A stretch of DNA of 64,000 nucleotides from Kappaphycus alvarezii (lineage: Eukaryota > Rhodophyta > Florideophyceae > Gigartinales > Solieriaceae), in assembly GCA_002205965.3 (NCBI GenBank), contig NADL03000102.1, forward strand, positions 1 to 64,000, given 5' to 3'. Shown here piece after piece: positions 10,003-20,599 of the stretch (position 1 is the stretch's first letter; each line of letters opens with the position of its first letter). A program made the translations under genes and the position numbers. Below the pieces are notes generated by a model. The model was not told the DNA's origin. It made no database searches and saw only the letters and a list, made by a program, of their open reading frames with translations.

Positions 10003-12981
10003 ATGGTTCGTCCTTCCCCTACTGAAGCCCGCATTACATTCATCGTCCGTTGCCAAACCTCCTACGCCCAACGCATACGCATCGTAGGCGATCACCCCGC
10101 CCTCGGCGGTTGGGATCCCGTTCGAGCCCAGGAGCTTACCACCTCGAGTTCCGATTATCCTACCTGGCGCATCTCCCTCACTTTACCTGCCGGTCGCAAG
10201 CTTTCGTACAAATACGTCTGTGTCACATCCTCCGATGTCCCTCCGACCGTCCTCGCAGGTGATCACTACGTCTCTCAGCACAGCGAATTGGAGGCCATGT
10301 CAGTCGCTGCATGGGAGAAATTTGACGACAATCGCGTCGTAGAGTTTGAAGGCGGCGCCACTGTCGTCGTCGATGATGGCGAATTTGGTGTTTGTGTAAA
10401 TGATCGCCTGGACAGGGTTCAGAGTGTTAGGGGATTGACCTGGGAAAGTGGCGGTAGGGAGGCAAATGATGCCGATAGTAGTGTCGATGGTGCTAGTGCC
10501 CCGGGAGCAGAAAGCGAGGGTTTGATCATCGTCTTGTATCGCTTGCCCATTATTGCGGAGAAGGCAGACACCGGTTGGGTCTTTAGCTGGGACGATGACG
10601 CCTTGTACTTGACCTTTTCTGGTTTGAGGAAGGGCGTGGAGGAGTTGAAGATCAAGCCCGTTTGGGTCGGCATTTTGAACACTGAGCATGTTGTCGAAAA
10701 CAACGAAAGGGATGATATTAGTAAGGAGTTGTGGGACAGGTTTCGTTGTGTTCCCGTGTTTTTGTCTCCCGACATCCTAACCAAGTTTTACCAGGGCTTC
10801 TGCAAGGGTACCTTGTGGCCAACCTTTCATATGCTGGCCCGCACCCATGGTCCTGATGGCAAAACATCTCGCTTTGATCAAGAGTCATGGCATGCTTACC
10901 AGCGCGTCAATCGCCAGTTTAGCAACACTATCGTCGAGCAGTACGATCGTCATTTGATATGGGTCCATGACTACCATCTTATGCTGCTGCCGTACTATCT
11001 CCGCATTAAGCTTGCGGGGGTGAAGATTATTTGCACATCCCATGGCCCAGTTCTGAGATATTCCGCATGCTCCCAGTGCGAAATGAAATCCTCAAGGGTT
11101 TGTTGAGTGCCACCATGCTTGGCTTTCACTTGTTTGACTACGCCCGTCATTTCTTATCGGGCTGCGTGCGCTTGCTCAATCTAGAGCACGAGGCGCGGCG
11201 AGGGAGTCTAGGCATCGACTATGAGGGGCGTCATGTCATGATTCGCGTCAGCCATATTGGCGTTCATCCACAGCGATTCAACGAGCGCGTCGGCATGCCG
11301 CACTTGCGACAGAAAATAGCAGAATTGGAAGCGAATACCCACGAAAGGTAATCATGGGAGGGTTGACGATTTGGACGTGATCAAGGGCATCGCGCTCAAG
11401 TTGATGGCGTTTGAGAATTACTTGTCTACGTCATCTCCGCGAGACCGCACCAATGTAGGGCTCATTCAGGTCGCAATTCCTAAGGCCGCCCGTGTAGAGG
11501 AGTCTGTTCGGAACGAAATTCGTGATCTTGTAGACGACATCAATAGGAGGTTTGGGTACGACGATCATGTCCCTGTCACATATATTGAGGAGGCCATCAC
11601 CTTTGACGAGCGAATGGCCATATATTCCGTGTGCGACGCTCTACTGCTCACGCCGATCCGCGACGGTCTCAACTTGATCCCCTACGAGTACATAGTCTCC
11701 ACTCCGCAGGGCAAGGGGCAGCTCATTCTTTCAGAGTTCACTGGCTGTTCGAAAGCACTGTCGTCGGCTGTGCGGGTCAATCCATGGAATTTAAATGAAA
11801 TGCGCGACGCCATCGATAATGTTGTGCAGAAAAAGGAGTCACAAGCAGCGGAGATTCGCCTCAAACATGAGGCTGATCGTAAGTATGTTACCATGCATAG
11901 CTCATCCACCTGGGCGGAATCTTTCCTCAGCGACCTAACGGAAGCCTCAGAGCCAGCACAAGAAGTAGTTCGCTTGGGGCTTAGCCGTGGTCGCGGCTTC
12001 CGGCGGCTCGAATTCGATGACTTTACAATGCTCAACTCGAGGGGTGTGGTCAAGGCATACCGAGAATCAAAGCGTCAGTTGTTCTTGTTTGACTATGACG
12101 GCACACTAACCCAGATCGAGTCAGAAAGCTCACGTATGGCACATACATGGGCTCGGCCAACAGAGGAGGTCCTAGGAAATTTGGAACTCCTCTCAAAACA
12201 GGACAATTGTACAGTCATTATTCTTTCTGGAAGAGGCACTTCAACAGATGGATTCCACTTGCCGAATATGAAATCGCTTGGAATTGCTGCGGAGCATGGT
12301 CTTTACTACAAGAGACCGGGAGGTGATGAGTTCGAAATGCTTGCGCCAGAGGCAGACTTGACCTGGATCGAAGTAGCAAACCGAATCATGCAGCTTTACA
12401 CAGAAAGGACAGATGGATCGTACATCGAGGAGAAGACAGCAGGGCTAGTGTGGCACTATCTGGCCGCAGATCCAGAATTTGGGGGGTGGCAAGCAAAGGA
12501 GATGCACGACCATTTAGAGAGTATTCTGACACCATTTGATGTGCAAGTAGTAAATGGGCAGGGATGGCTGCAGGTGCGTCTGGGAAATGTGAACAAAGGA
12601 GAAATGGTTCGACACATTTTGGCTGAGATGGACGAAAGTCCAGACTTTATTCTATGTGTTGGGGATGACAGGACAGACGAAGACATGTTCAAAGTGTTAG
12701 CCGAAAAGACGGAAACTTCTAGGGGAATAAGTCTTTTTACGGCCACAGTGGGCGTGAAACCTAGCAATGCTCGTTTCTACTTGAGAAGCTCCGTAGAAGT
12801 GGCACAGTTGATTGAAGGTATCATTGAAATTGCCCTGCCGGGGAGCGCCACTCATGTGAGAAGTTCAACATTGGAAGACATGCGGCCAATGGCATTAAGA
12901 CGACTAGCGGCTGAAAGGTTGTCACACTCTTCGTCCTCGGGCGCGTTGAATAGTGTAGCTCCGTCGTCTCTAAACGAATAA
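10003..12981 (+). CDS. Class II trehalose-6-phosphate synthase/phosphatase with N-terminal CBM20; frame interrupted
   Basis: Encodes about 990 residues. Residues about 8-105 form a CBM20 starch-binding domain (GDHPALGGWDP, then WRISLTLPAG). A GT20 trehalose-phosphate synthase domain follows (FSWDDDALY, VHDYHLMLLP, PSSEIFRMLPVR, LDVIKGIALK, RDGLNLIPYEY, SEFTGCS). Last is a HAD trehalose-phosphatase domain (DYDGTLT, ILSGRG, NVNKGE, GDDRTDEDMF). The catalytic HAD aspartates are present. The DDLDVIKG segment lacks the Arg of the bacterial ERLDYSKG motif, as in plant class II proteins, which are often poor synthases. The reading frame leaves register near 11025, where about seven bases appear missing between VKI and LHIPWP, and returns near 11340-11370. 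The middle part stays highly conserved in the shifted frame. Either a recent pseudogene or sequence error; no intron consensus fits these positions. Confidence 0.9.
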
Positions 12982-13446
12982 CTAGGGCAGCAAGTTCGGT
13001 GACCTGTAAACCAAAAGACCTCTAGGCAGAGGGTCGCTCCTTCTGATCAAGATGACACCGCTAATAGTTACTATTAGCTATTATAGCTAAATTACTTGAC
13101 AACGGAAATTCCAAAATAAGAACAAATCTGTGAGACGTTCGGATATTAAAAGGCGTAAATGTGCTGTATGCAATAGTACTGTACAGAGTATCTCTCGTTA
13201 CAGGCGGGGAATCACGAGGGGAAGAGGTAACATAATAAGAATAATGCTCGAACGGATGAAATTGAGTGGTGCGTCCGACGGTGTGAGGAAACGAGCGGAA
13301 TGCGTGGATGTTAAATGGTTGTACACGTCCCAGAAGTATCTAGTGTTATATGGTTGTAGACGTGCTAGAAATGTCTACAGAGCTGGAAAACTTTATGGCA
13401 TAAGTATCAGCGGTGGTCAAAGCTCCAGCGGAGCCGTCAGTTATAG
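12982..13446. other. no gene recognised
   Basis: Intergenic space between the TPS gene and the convergent minus-strand gene. An open frame covers part of it but starts at a GTG, has no recognisable domain and overlaps the last exon of the minus-strand gene. It is taken as chance. Confidence 0.4.
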
Positions 13447-14845
13447 TCATAAAAAAATTGCCACCGATCCCCTGCCTGCAACAATCATTGACCATGGTTG
13501 TGATATTCCAACTAGACCGTATCTCGATAAGAGCGGCGTTCCTGTCAAAGCGCATTTTTGATGACGTCGTTCTGGAGGTCGTCCCTGTAGGCATTGTGCA
13601 ACGGAACCAAACAATCTCGCCATCCGGCTAGCCACCCTCATGCGGACACCGGCCACCGTAACAGTTGCCACAAGCCTGAACAAGGAAAACACGCAAAGCA
13701 CAAGCCACTCTATTTATCCTAATGCATGTGTCTTTAACGCCCAGTTTGCATCACGTAATCTCAAAGTCACGTGAACATTAAATATCACAAGTGGGGAAGA
13801 AAGGGGAATCTACCTCGCGCATGGGAGCGGCCTACACCTCTTACAACAATATCCAGTGGAAGATGAGGCCCCTATTTTCAGCCTGCCAAGCGACTTGCAT
13901 GCTTTGTGGCAGCAATGGGTACCAAACGGGTCTTTGATGCACTGCCCTTTCTCGACATTCACAAAGTACGACTTACTAGTACAAGATTGACAACATGATC
14001 GTTCCTTCCTATCTACCGCGCCCGAGTAGATGCGAAACCTGCTTCCATCCCCAAATAAGTTGAACAGTCCTCGTGCCGAACGTCGGGCATGTCGTGCACG
14101 TTGGGCACGTCCAAAATAGAAGAAGCGGTCCGTTTTCGAAAGGCGGGCTGTTGTTTCCACCATGGTTTTGTTGTCCAGAGCCATGTCGCGTAGAATGTAG
14201 TTGGCTAAGAGGTTGCCTACAAGTTCAGAATAATCGTACGAGAAGCATACCTCCCATGCCTTGAGTGCGGGAATTGGGAAGATGTTTGCCCGACTTAGAC
14301 AGCGAATCTCTTCGTAGAACTTGGTCGCGAGGTCGATGTCCATTCCAACGGATATTAAGTCCATATACATGTGCAGCATGTCTAGTTCTTGCTCCTGACG
14401 TCGTTTAAACATTCAGCGTCCCGAGACGAAATTAGCAAATGTTAGTCGTATCGTGATAAGGCAACCGCTGCTGTTCAAATATCTCAACGTAAGGACCTCT
14501 GCTCAGTGCAGTGAGGAACATGGTCATAGTCGCGAAACTTACCTCCCATCGAATGCATTCGGGAATAACGTCATTGGCAACCTCAGGTGCTGCATAGTCT
14601 CGACAAAAAGGGGTGAAAGACGAGAGGGAAAACCTGGAGACAGGAGCGGGTAGTAAGCCACCCTTGAGTTTGATCCAACGCAATGTATCTCCAATATTTT
14701 TGATGCTCGCAGCAAAGAGCTCACCGCCACTCTCTCGTACGGTGACCTCCGCGGACGACTGATCTATCGCAAAGAAGGGAACTCCAAAGAAGAAGATAAA
14801 CAATAGCATCGCACCATGCTTGGCAAGCCAACTTTCGACCGCCAT
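13447..14845 (-). CDS. Putative secreted/membrane Cys-rich protein, three exons, unknown function
   Basis: Model: exons 14845-14543, 14394-13814 and 13675-13447, 370 residues. Intron 1 (14542-14395, 148 nt) has a strong donor GAG/GTAAGT, a GCTAAT branch-like site and acceptor GTCAG. It joins in phase and skips the stop that ends the unspliced first frame. Intron 2 (13813-13676, 137 nt) has donor GAG/GTAGAT and a pyrimidine-rich acceptor TTGTTCAG, also in phase, but is less certain; without it the protein would end at 13810. The N-terminus (MAVESWLAKHG, then LLFIFFFGVPFF) is a good signal peptide. The mid-region is helical, and the C-terminal third has clustered cysteines (CCQSC, HCCHKAC, CCKRC). 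The frame also extends upstream to a GTG, but the ATG at 14845 is the better eukaryotic start. No family recognised. Confidence 0.55.
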
Positions 14846-14992
14846 GGAGCTAACTGCCTTCACTACCTGTGTGCTGTTTGCACAGCCACTCCTGGGAAAG
14901 CCGAAAAAGAGAGGCAGCTCTTGCGGAAAAGGTTGGCAAATGTGGAAATACGCAACGGAATCTAATCTCCTTGTTGCTTACGTCCTCGGCGT

Positions 14993-15060
14993 GTAGCATC
15001 TCATAGCCGTCTATCTTCTATGGTAATTAGCATAGAAGATAGACGGCTATGAGATGCTAC
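14993..15060. repeat. Perfect 30-bp inverted repeat with 8-bp loop
   Basis: Left arm 14993-15022 and right arm 15031-15060 are exact reverse complements, separated by GTAATTAG. As RNA this would be an uninterrupted 30-bp hairpin. It lies in the roughly 700-bp gap between the divergently placed Cys-rich gene and the malectin gene region. Nothing around it marks a transposon, and the arms do not recur elsewhere in the window. Confidence 0.9.
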
Positions 15061-15564
15061 TGGGAATCTTTTCCCGGTGTTAATGGCGTTTGAAGGCATT
15101 GCATTATCTTCAAACTCAAAATGATGAAGTTGGAGCGTGATGGGCCGTGCACGGTCGCGATCTTCAAATGTGGTTACTGAGAATCTGCGCCAAAGAGCAA
15201 GAGCAATCGCATCGCTCCGTATTCAACACAGCGATTCCCGCACAAGGCAACGCATTTTCTTTGCCAATCAACAAATTCAATACAACTTGGGCGCCAGCAA
15301 CAGATTTTACGCATTAAGCACAACGACAATAAAATGCGAGACATCTCTCCAAAACCTCTGACGTCACGCCCGCTCACGCACCACGCTAAAACTCCAAAAG
15401 CGACTCGCCGACTGTTCAAATCAATCCCATCAGCACTAGAAAATTCATCTATTCCAGCCTACCCTCCCTAAGAAGCACCTGTCAAAAAGCAAATGCACAT
15501 ACGTCAGCACCAACAAGGAGCGGGCTTAATCCGTTTTCTCCAGTTGCACGACATTCAATGAACT

Positions 15565-16640
15565 CTAAACATTAATCTCCTCCTCTGTCGCAAGTCCCAG
15601 CGCTTCCACAGACACCGGCCTGCGGTCCGCGTTCCTTCTTTCCGGACTAGCCACCAGCTCCGCCAGTGTCTGCACCCTGCCTCCCTCGTGCAACAATCTC
15701 CTTCTTCCACCAAGCGTTCCGCCAGCTGCCGCCCCATAACCCGCTACTTGCTGCTGCGGATACATTCCAGCAGCACTGGCTTCGCGCCCATTCATAGATT
15801 CCATACCCCCAGGCGGCCCGTACGATGCCGCCGTGGGGTCAGGCCCTAGCCTCATATCGTTCGAACCCGAACCGACCCCCCATTGCGGCCGTACCCATGG
15901 GTGAGACTTCCGCCTTGGCGAGGTTATTCCCTCCCATGGGATCTGTCCCGGCACTAGGGTCCTCTGCTCCTGACGCACCGACGGCATTCGGCTCGGGGAG
16001 CGATTGTATTTGGGAGTGACTGAGCAGTGAGCTGCGGGTTTGCGGACAAAGCAGGGTCTACGGGTACACGAGCGATGGCTTTATACTCCTGACCATCTCC
16101 AGTAGGTTGCGGATAGCCTTCGACGATAAAACCAGCCAATGAAGGGTGTTGAGCTCGACGTGTGAGATGAACGACTATGCCATCCTTGGAGGGAACATTG
16201 TCAAAGCGCTTTCCATGGGCGGCGGTACAACCAGCGACTTGAAAGACATCGAAGGAGTCGACCATCTTGATTAGACCGGAGACGGGGGTTCCGATGGAAA
16301 TATCAAAGACGCGTGCGCCAGGGACGCAGGCGGGACGATAGGTTTCGGCGAAAAGAAGGGTGAGGGAATAGATGCCAGTGGGGACAGGGACGCGAAGAGT
16401 AAAGTCGGAGTTGCGGGCAAAGCGTTGAGATTGGAAGACTTCGGGGGAGTCTGTATTTTGAATTGGGAGGCGTACAACGTTTTTGGCAAAGGAGGACATG
16501 TCGAGGGCTTGTTCTTCGCTGAGAAAGTCGTTGACGGGAGGGCCGCCGAGATTGACTTTGAAAGAGATTTTTGGGGGTGTTTGAGCATGGGGGGAGTGAG
16601 GGAGGAGGAGGAGGAGGAAGAGAAGAGGGATGATTTTCAT
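15565..16640 (-). CDS. Secreted malectin-domain protein, with two apparent frameshifts
   Basis: Starts at an ATG with a clear signal peptide (MKIIPLLFLLLLL, then HSPHAQ). Residues about 25-180 form a malectin-like carbohydrate-binding domain: FKVNLGGPPVNDF near the start, YSLTLLFAETY, then ARVFDISI and FDVFQVAGC, and GIVVHLT with FIVEGYPQP at the end. These are the beta-strand signatures of malectins, which bind di-glucose or related glycans. The C-terminal tail is low in complexity, Gly/Ala/Met-rich, ending VEALGLATEEEINV. The frame changes twice in the tail, at a CCCC run near 16000 and a six-G run near 15878. Removing one base at each would keep a plausible low-complexity tail, so base-calling indels are suspected. 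The domain itself is intact. Confidence 0.75.
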
Positions 16641-17150
16641 GTTGAGTACGTTAGACGGAATGAGGGGAGGCGGGGGATGAGAGAGTTTGGATGGAATGTT
16701 GCAAAGGTGAGGTAGGAATGGGGAGAGATTGAAGCTGCGAGTTGATGTGGAAGTTTAAGGTAAAGGTGAAAGATGGGTAGGCATGGGATAGAGGAAGTCA
16801 TGTGAATTAGAAATTAGTTAATTGAGATGATGGCGGAGTTGTGACGGTGGGAGGTGTCTGTTGTGAGAGACACTTTTGAGCTGTTCAGGAGGCAAATGTG
16901 TTGCACGCGACTCTATTCGGGATTCGAATGGGCGAGGCGAAGAGACAGACGAAGACGGCGAATGTAATATATTTGGAGCATCACATTGTATCACCTCTGC
17001 GAATTGTTAAGTTTCTTTGTCATCAGGTGTTGAAGAAGTCAATGATGATTCTACAAGGGATAGGAAAGCAGCGCATGATTTCAAACAGTCTCAAAAACGA
17101 GTAAAATTCCATCCCGCGGATCACGCCAACGGCGATTCCGATGTTTCTCT
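16641..17150. other. no gene recognised
   Basis: Upstream flank of the malectin gene. It is purine-rich on the plus strand near 16580-16700, i.e. pyrimidine-rich in the direction of the malectin gene, like the leader of the TPS gene. Otherwise nothing recognisable. Confidence 0.35.
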
Positions 17151-17154
17151 GATC

Positions 17155-18125
17155 CTAGCTAGCCGAAACAATCCCCACCCATGACCCCCTTGCAATCGCC
17201 CTCGACCTCGCCCTCAACCTCCAACTTGAGAGCCTGATCTCTCGAACGTCCCGACTCGACTCCCCCCACCCCCGGCACCTCCGAGACGAAATCACAGCGT
17301 ACCTCCACACCGACACCCTACATCCGCTACAAAATCTGACACCCGCATCCTCCACTCACTACCGCGCCCGCTTGGCGGCCGCTGCCTCAACCGCCGCATC
17401 CGCTCCATTCTACACCCTACCGCTATCCGGCAACGACCTCTACGTCGAAGCCGAGGTGTGGCGCACAATGGTTGACGTTCGCCTCGGTAACCCCATATTC
17501 CCGACGGCTCTCGTCTCTGCCCAATGTGCTCCACAACATCCGCCCAGCACCTCTCCGTACTCGACGCACCCGGTCACCATGCCTCCGTCTGTAAGGGCGC
17601 AGTAAGGTGTGGTGAGGCGGCACAACTGTTTACGAGACACTCTCTACCGCCACTTCACCACCCCTGCCATTGGCCTGTCTGTCTCACGCGAACGGGGCCC
17701 TGGCGGCCGACCTCCACAAAAGCCCGGCCGAACAACTGAAACTTGACCTCGTCATCGACGACCCCCTCTTCGGTCCCTCCCCGCAAGGAATCGATGTCAC
17801 CATCGTCAGCCCGCACTGTCGCCAACTACCGAGACCTCGCCGATGGGGGAACATCCGCGCTCAAACGAGCCACCCTGAAGAAGCACAACTACTACGGCCC
17901 TCCTTGCCGGTGCGAGGGCATCGAAGTGCGCCCCTTGGCAATCGACGTTTATGGCCAGATCGACATCTCCGGCCTCTAGCTCCTCCAGGACATTGCCAAC
18001 TGCATCGCCGCTAGGCGGAGAAAGCCTGCCTTGCCGGAGTTTGGTGTCAGCACTCGTGCAGCGGTCAACCAGTGCAGATTCTGCGCGGTTGAACCCCAAT
18101 AGGTCCAGCCGGGGCCGTACGGTCC
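17155..18125 (+). mobile_element. 5'-truncated LINE tail (restriction-like endonuclease type)
   Basis: Plus-strand fragments of the C-terminal end of a non-LTR retrotransposon polyprotein. In order: EVWRTMVDVRLGNPIFP (about 17452-17505), a zinc-finger piece with LDAPGHHASVC (about 17550-17590), and the endonuclease core LDLVIDDPLFGPSPQ followed by GIDVTIVSPH (about 17740-17815). Then comes a helical end with LAIDVYGQIDISGL (17938-17979). The minus-strand LINE at 42.8-47 kb has the same order (LDIYIDDVQ, YDVTVISSH, VAVDIYGSADPG), so both belong to one lineage. The copy is frameshifted several times, lacks the reverse transcriptase and ends about 150 bp before the RPA12 start. Confidence 0.7.
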
Positions 18126-18269
18126 CCTCGTAATGCATTTTACAAATAAAGGGTCACCAGTTCCCCCCACCAGCACCAAATTCCGCCAAAACCCACCGCA
18201 TCAACAGCCGAGCGCACAAACCCAAACCCATCGCCACCCCCATCCCGCGCGCCTGTCGGCCAGAAACCC

Positions 18270-18713
18270 ATGGACAAAATCCTGTTCTGCAGTAGCTGCG
18301 GCGCCTTCCGCGAGCCGCGTTCCCCCGACGCCACACACGCCGAATGCCGCCAATGCCACGCCAAAGGTACGTACCACACACCCACACACCCAACATCCCA
18401 CCCCCCAACCCCACCGTCTAACCTAACCACACCACGCCTCGCCGCAGTCACTCTCCACGCCCTCTCCCACCAAGTACAAGGCGTCACTACCACGCTCCCC
18501 ATCCCACGCTCCGCCCTTCTCCTCCGTCTTTACGGACGAAATGCAGACGCTGAGACGCCACAAGAAGCAGTCATTGAGGAAGAATGTCCACGATGCAAGC
18601 ACCCGCGCCTCTCGTTTCATACCGCGCAATTGCGTGGTGTCGATGAAGGGCAGACTATATTTTACACCTGTCTCAACTCGTCCTGCGGTCACAAGTTCAC
18701 CGTCAATTCCTAA
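18270..18713 (+). CDS. RPA12: RNA polymerase I subunit RPA12 (A12.2), one short intron
   Basis: RPA12 is the TFIIS-like subunit of RNA polymerase I, needed for RNA cleavage and termination in the nucleolus. The N-terminal zinc ribbon has CSSCG and CRQCH. The C-terminal TFIIS-type ribbon has CPRC, the acidic DEGQTIFYTC loop (the cleavage Asp-Glu pair) and CGHKF. The second Cys pair of the C-terminal ribbon is spaced CLNSSC rather than the usual CxxC. An 81-nt intron (18367-18447) has donor AAAG/GTACGT, a CTAAC branch-like site and acceptor CGCAG. Its length is a multiple of three and it has no in-frame stop, so an unspliced message would stay open. The spliced protein is 120 residues, the family's usual size. 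Confidence 0.9.
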   Translation: MDKILFCSSCGAFREPRSPDATHAECRQCHAKGTYHTPTHPTSHPPTPPSNLTTPRLAAVTLHALSHQVQGVTTTLPIPRSALLLRLYGRNADAETPQEAVIEEECPRCKHPRLSFHTAQLRGVDEGQTIFYTCLNSSCGHKFTVNS

Positions 18714-19160
18714 CCCCGCCGCCTCTGTCTTCCGTCGCGTCTTCCGTCCGTCTCGGGTAGCGTGCGCACCAGGCATGGTGTAGACAGTCGTGTACAGCGC
18801 GGTCGCCTTGGCGCGTAGGTTAGTTTGACACGGGTCCGCCTTTTCAGCGCAGTTGCACCCGACCTCGGCATGTGTAGTGCGCCGCAAACGACATGTATTC
18901 CAAAAAAAAGTCACCACTGGCGTGAAGACGCATGCACACACATTCCATTTGTCTTGCCTTTGGGTCATCGTCGGGTTGACATGCAGTGCGTCGCGTAGGG
19001 AACGTAGGAGCGGAGATTGTCGAAGAATGTTACGTTGGTTGGGAGGGTCACAACTTGATGAGTGTGACGGGTAGGGTAGAGATTGGCGGAGCGGAGATGC
19101 GTCGTGGTGTGAAAGGTGGCAAGGGCTGGACGGGAGGGGACGCTGGTTTTACTGTGGGTT
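18714..19160. other. no gene recognised
   Basis: Convergent intergenic space between RPA12 (plus) and the FkbM-type gene (minus). Only shadow frames are seen. Confidence 0.4.
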
Positions 19161-20063
19161 CTAGGGGGGCGTTGGAGGGGTCATTTCGGTTATGACTAGG
19201 TTAAACTCGGCGGACCAGCAGACGTTCATTTGACGTTCGATTTTTGCAGAGGGGAATTTGGCGCGGACGTAGGATTCGATGCGGTGGCAGTCGTTGTCGG
19301 TGAGGTAGAGGGGAATGGTTTTGAGATAATCTTGACATTCGACTTTCGCCTGTTGAATGGTGACGTGTGGTGCGTTTTCAAGGAGGTCTTTGAGAATGGC
19401 AAAGTCGGTGCCTTGGGCGTCGATTTTGAGTTTGTTGATTTTGGTGTAGCCGTTTTGTTTGAGAATGTCACTGAGACGACGGACGGGAACTTGGCGTTCT
19501 TCAACGTGCTCTGGCGGGGGATGGGAACAGCGGAGGATGCCGTCGAGTGGAATGTCTTGACCTGGGCAGTTTTGGGCAATTCTCTGATCGCGTAAGGTTT
19601 CGTTGTAAAAGGTGGTGATGAGGTTCATGGTGCTGCAGTCTGAGCCCAACTTGTTGTAATAAAAGGTAGTGGTGCCTGTGTAATCCGAAACGAGAAACGG
19701 GAAGCGGTCAGAGTGTCATTGTGAAACTCGTCATCAAAAGGGTCAAAAGTCAGAATCTTATCGGCCGTACCTTCCATAGCCGAGCCCCCATGTGCCAACG
19801 TCAATGTCGATGACAAGATTTCGGTTAAGATATGCCGCTGTGGAATTAAGGCCATACTCGAGAACAGTTGCCGGGTCAAACGATTCGAGGGGATATTTTG
19901 TAGGGGACAATACGACGAGTGTGAGAAAGGTGCCCGCGAGGCAGCCCGCAAACGCAGCAAACATAGCGGTGAGACAGGTGCGACGGGACTTTAGTTCGCG
20001 CAATGGTGAAAAGGTTTGCAGCGTGGACTTGGAAGGGGCGAAACGTGGTCGACCGGGGTTCAT
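19161..20063 (-). CDS. Membrane-anchored FkbM-type methyltransferase, with apparent frameshifts
   Basis: The best start is the ATG at 20063 (MNPGRPRFAPSK). A basic N-terminus precedes a single membrane segment (LTAMFAAFAGCLAGTF, then LTLVVL), suggesting a type II, Golgi-type anchor. The catalytic part resembles the FkbM family of SAM-dependent O-methyltransferases: VIDIDVGTWG at motif I, ILTFDPF at motif II, then FYYNKLGSDCSTMN, QVPVRRLSDIL, and INKLKIDAQGTDFAIL with the typical DxxGxD box. The frame changes twice, first at a five-G run near 19787 (just after the motif I region) and again near 19705; protein-like sequence continues across both changes. No splice consensus joins the pieces in phase. 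FkbM enzymes commonly modify glycans or small molecules; the substrate is unknown. Confidence 0.65.
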
Positions 20064-20338
20064 GATGAGATTGGGCGAGGAGAGCGGGCGAAATCGGGTC
20101 AAGATAAGGACTGAAGGGACGCGTGACAAGTTGAACGGGGCGCGACAAGAATTGCAAAGTGGTGGCGCGCGGTTTCCGAGTTGCCCTGTGGCCGCTTGCG
20201 AATGCTCAATGACGTTATGCCGTCAGCAAATGGTCAAGTTGTTGCCCAATCGGTCACAATGTAAGCAGCAAGCCTTCACCTTTCAACCGTCTACCGTCTC
20301 GTACTCAAGTATGTACTGTACCATACAGTACAGTACAG

Positions 20339-20381
20339 CGGGAATACGTGTACAGTACTGTATACCGTACACGTATTCCCG
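20339..20381. repeat. 15-bp perfect inverted repeat around a TACAGTACTG core
   Basis: Arms 20339-20353 and 20367-20381 (starting CGGGAATACGTG) are exact reverse complements with a 13-base spacer that itself holds the AGTACTGTA word. Similar GTACAGTAC words are scattered at 9.1-9.4, 20.3, 31.2 and 36.7 kb. Confidence 0.85.
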
Positions 20382-20533
20382 AAACCCTTTGTGTAAGCAC
20401 TGTAAGCATCCCGGTTTCGTCCGACTGCTGTAGACACCATTGAAACTGGTCACCCAGTAGGATAAAAAGTTTAATGCATTCAGTATCTACTGGGGGCTGC
20501 GCACGTCCTAACTACAGTACTACAGTATACATA

Positions 20534-20588
20534 CCTCAGGATATCCCGGGCCACAACCGACCATATCTCTCAAATATTTAATCACCCC
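20534..20588 (-). repeat. Repeat shared with 58861-58917
   Basis: About 55 bp roughly three-quarters identical by eye to 58861-58917. On the minus strand both read a short protein piece of the form IKYLRDMVGCGP or LKWLKDVVGWGP, so the repeat is probably the 5' end of a coding sequence belonging to an unnamed dispersed element. Confidence 0.5.
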
Positions 20589-20599
20589 AAATTCCCCCC

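Noticed and set aside
9675-10025. Pro/Ser/Leu-rich frame of 116 codons before the TPS gene
   Set aside because: It is the pyrimidine-rich leader read as protein.
13130-13561. Plus-strand frame of 143 codons with an early CxxC
   Set aside because: It starts at GTG, has no ATG in a useful place and overlaps the last exon of the spliced minus-strand gene.
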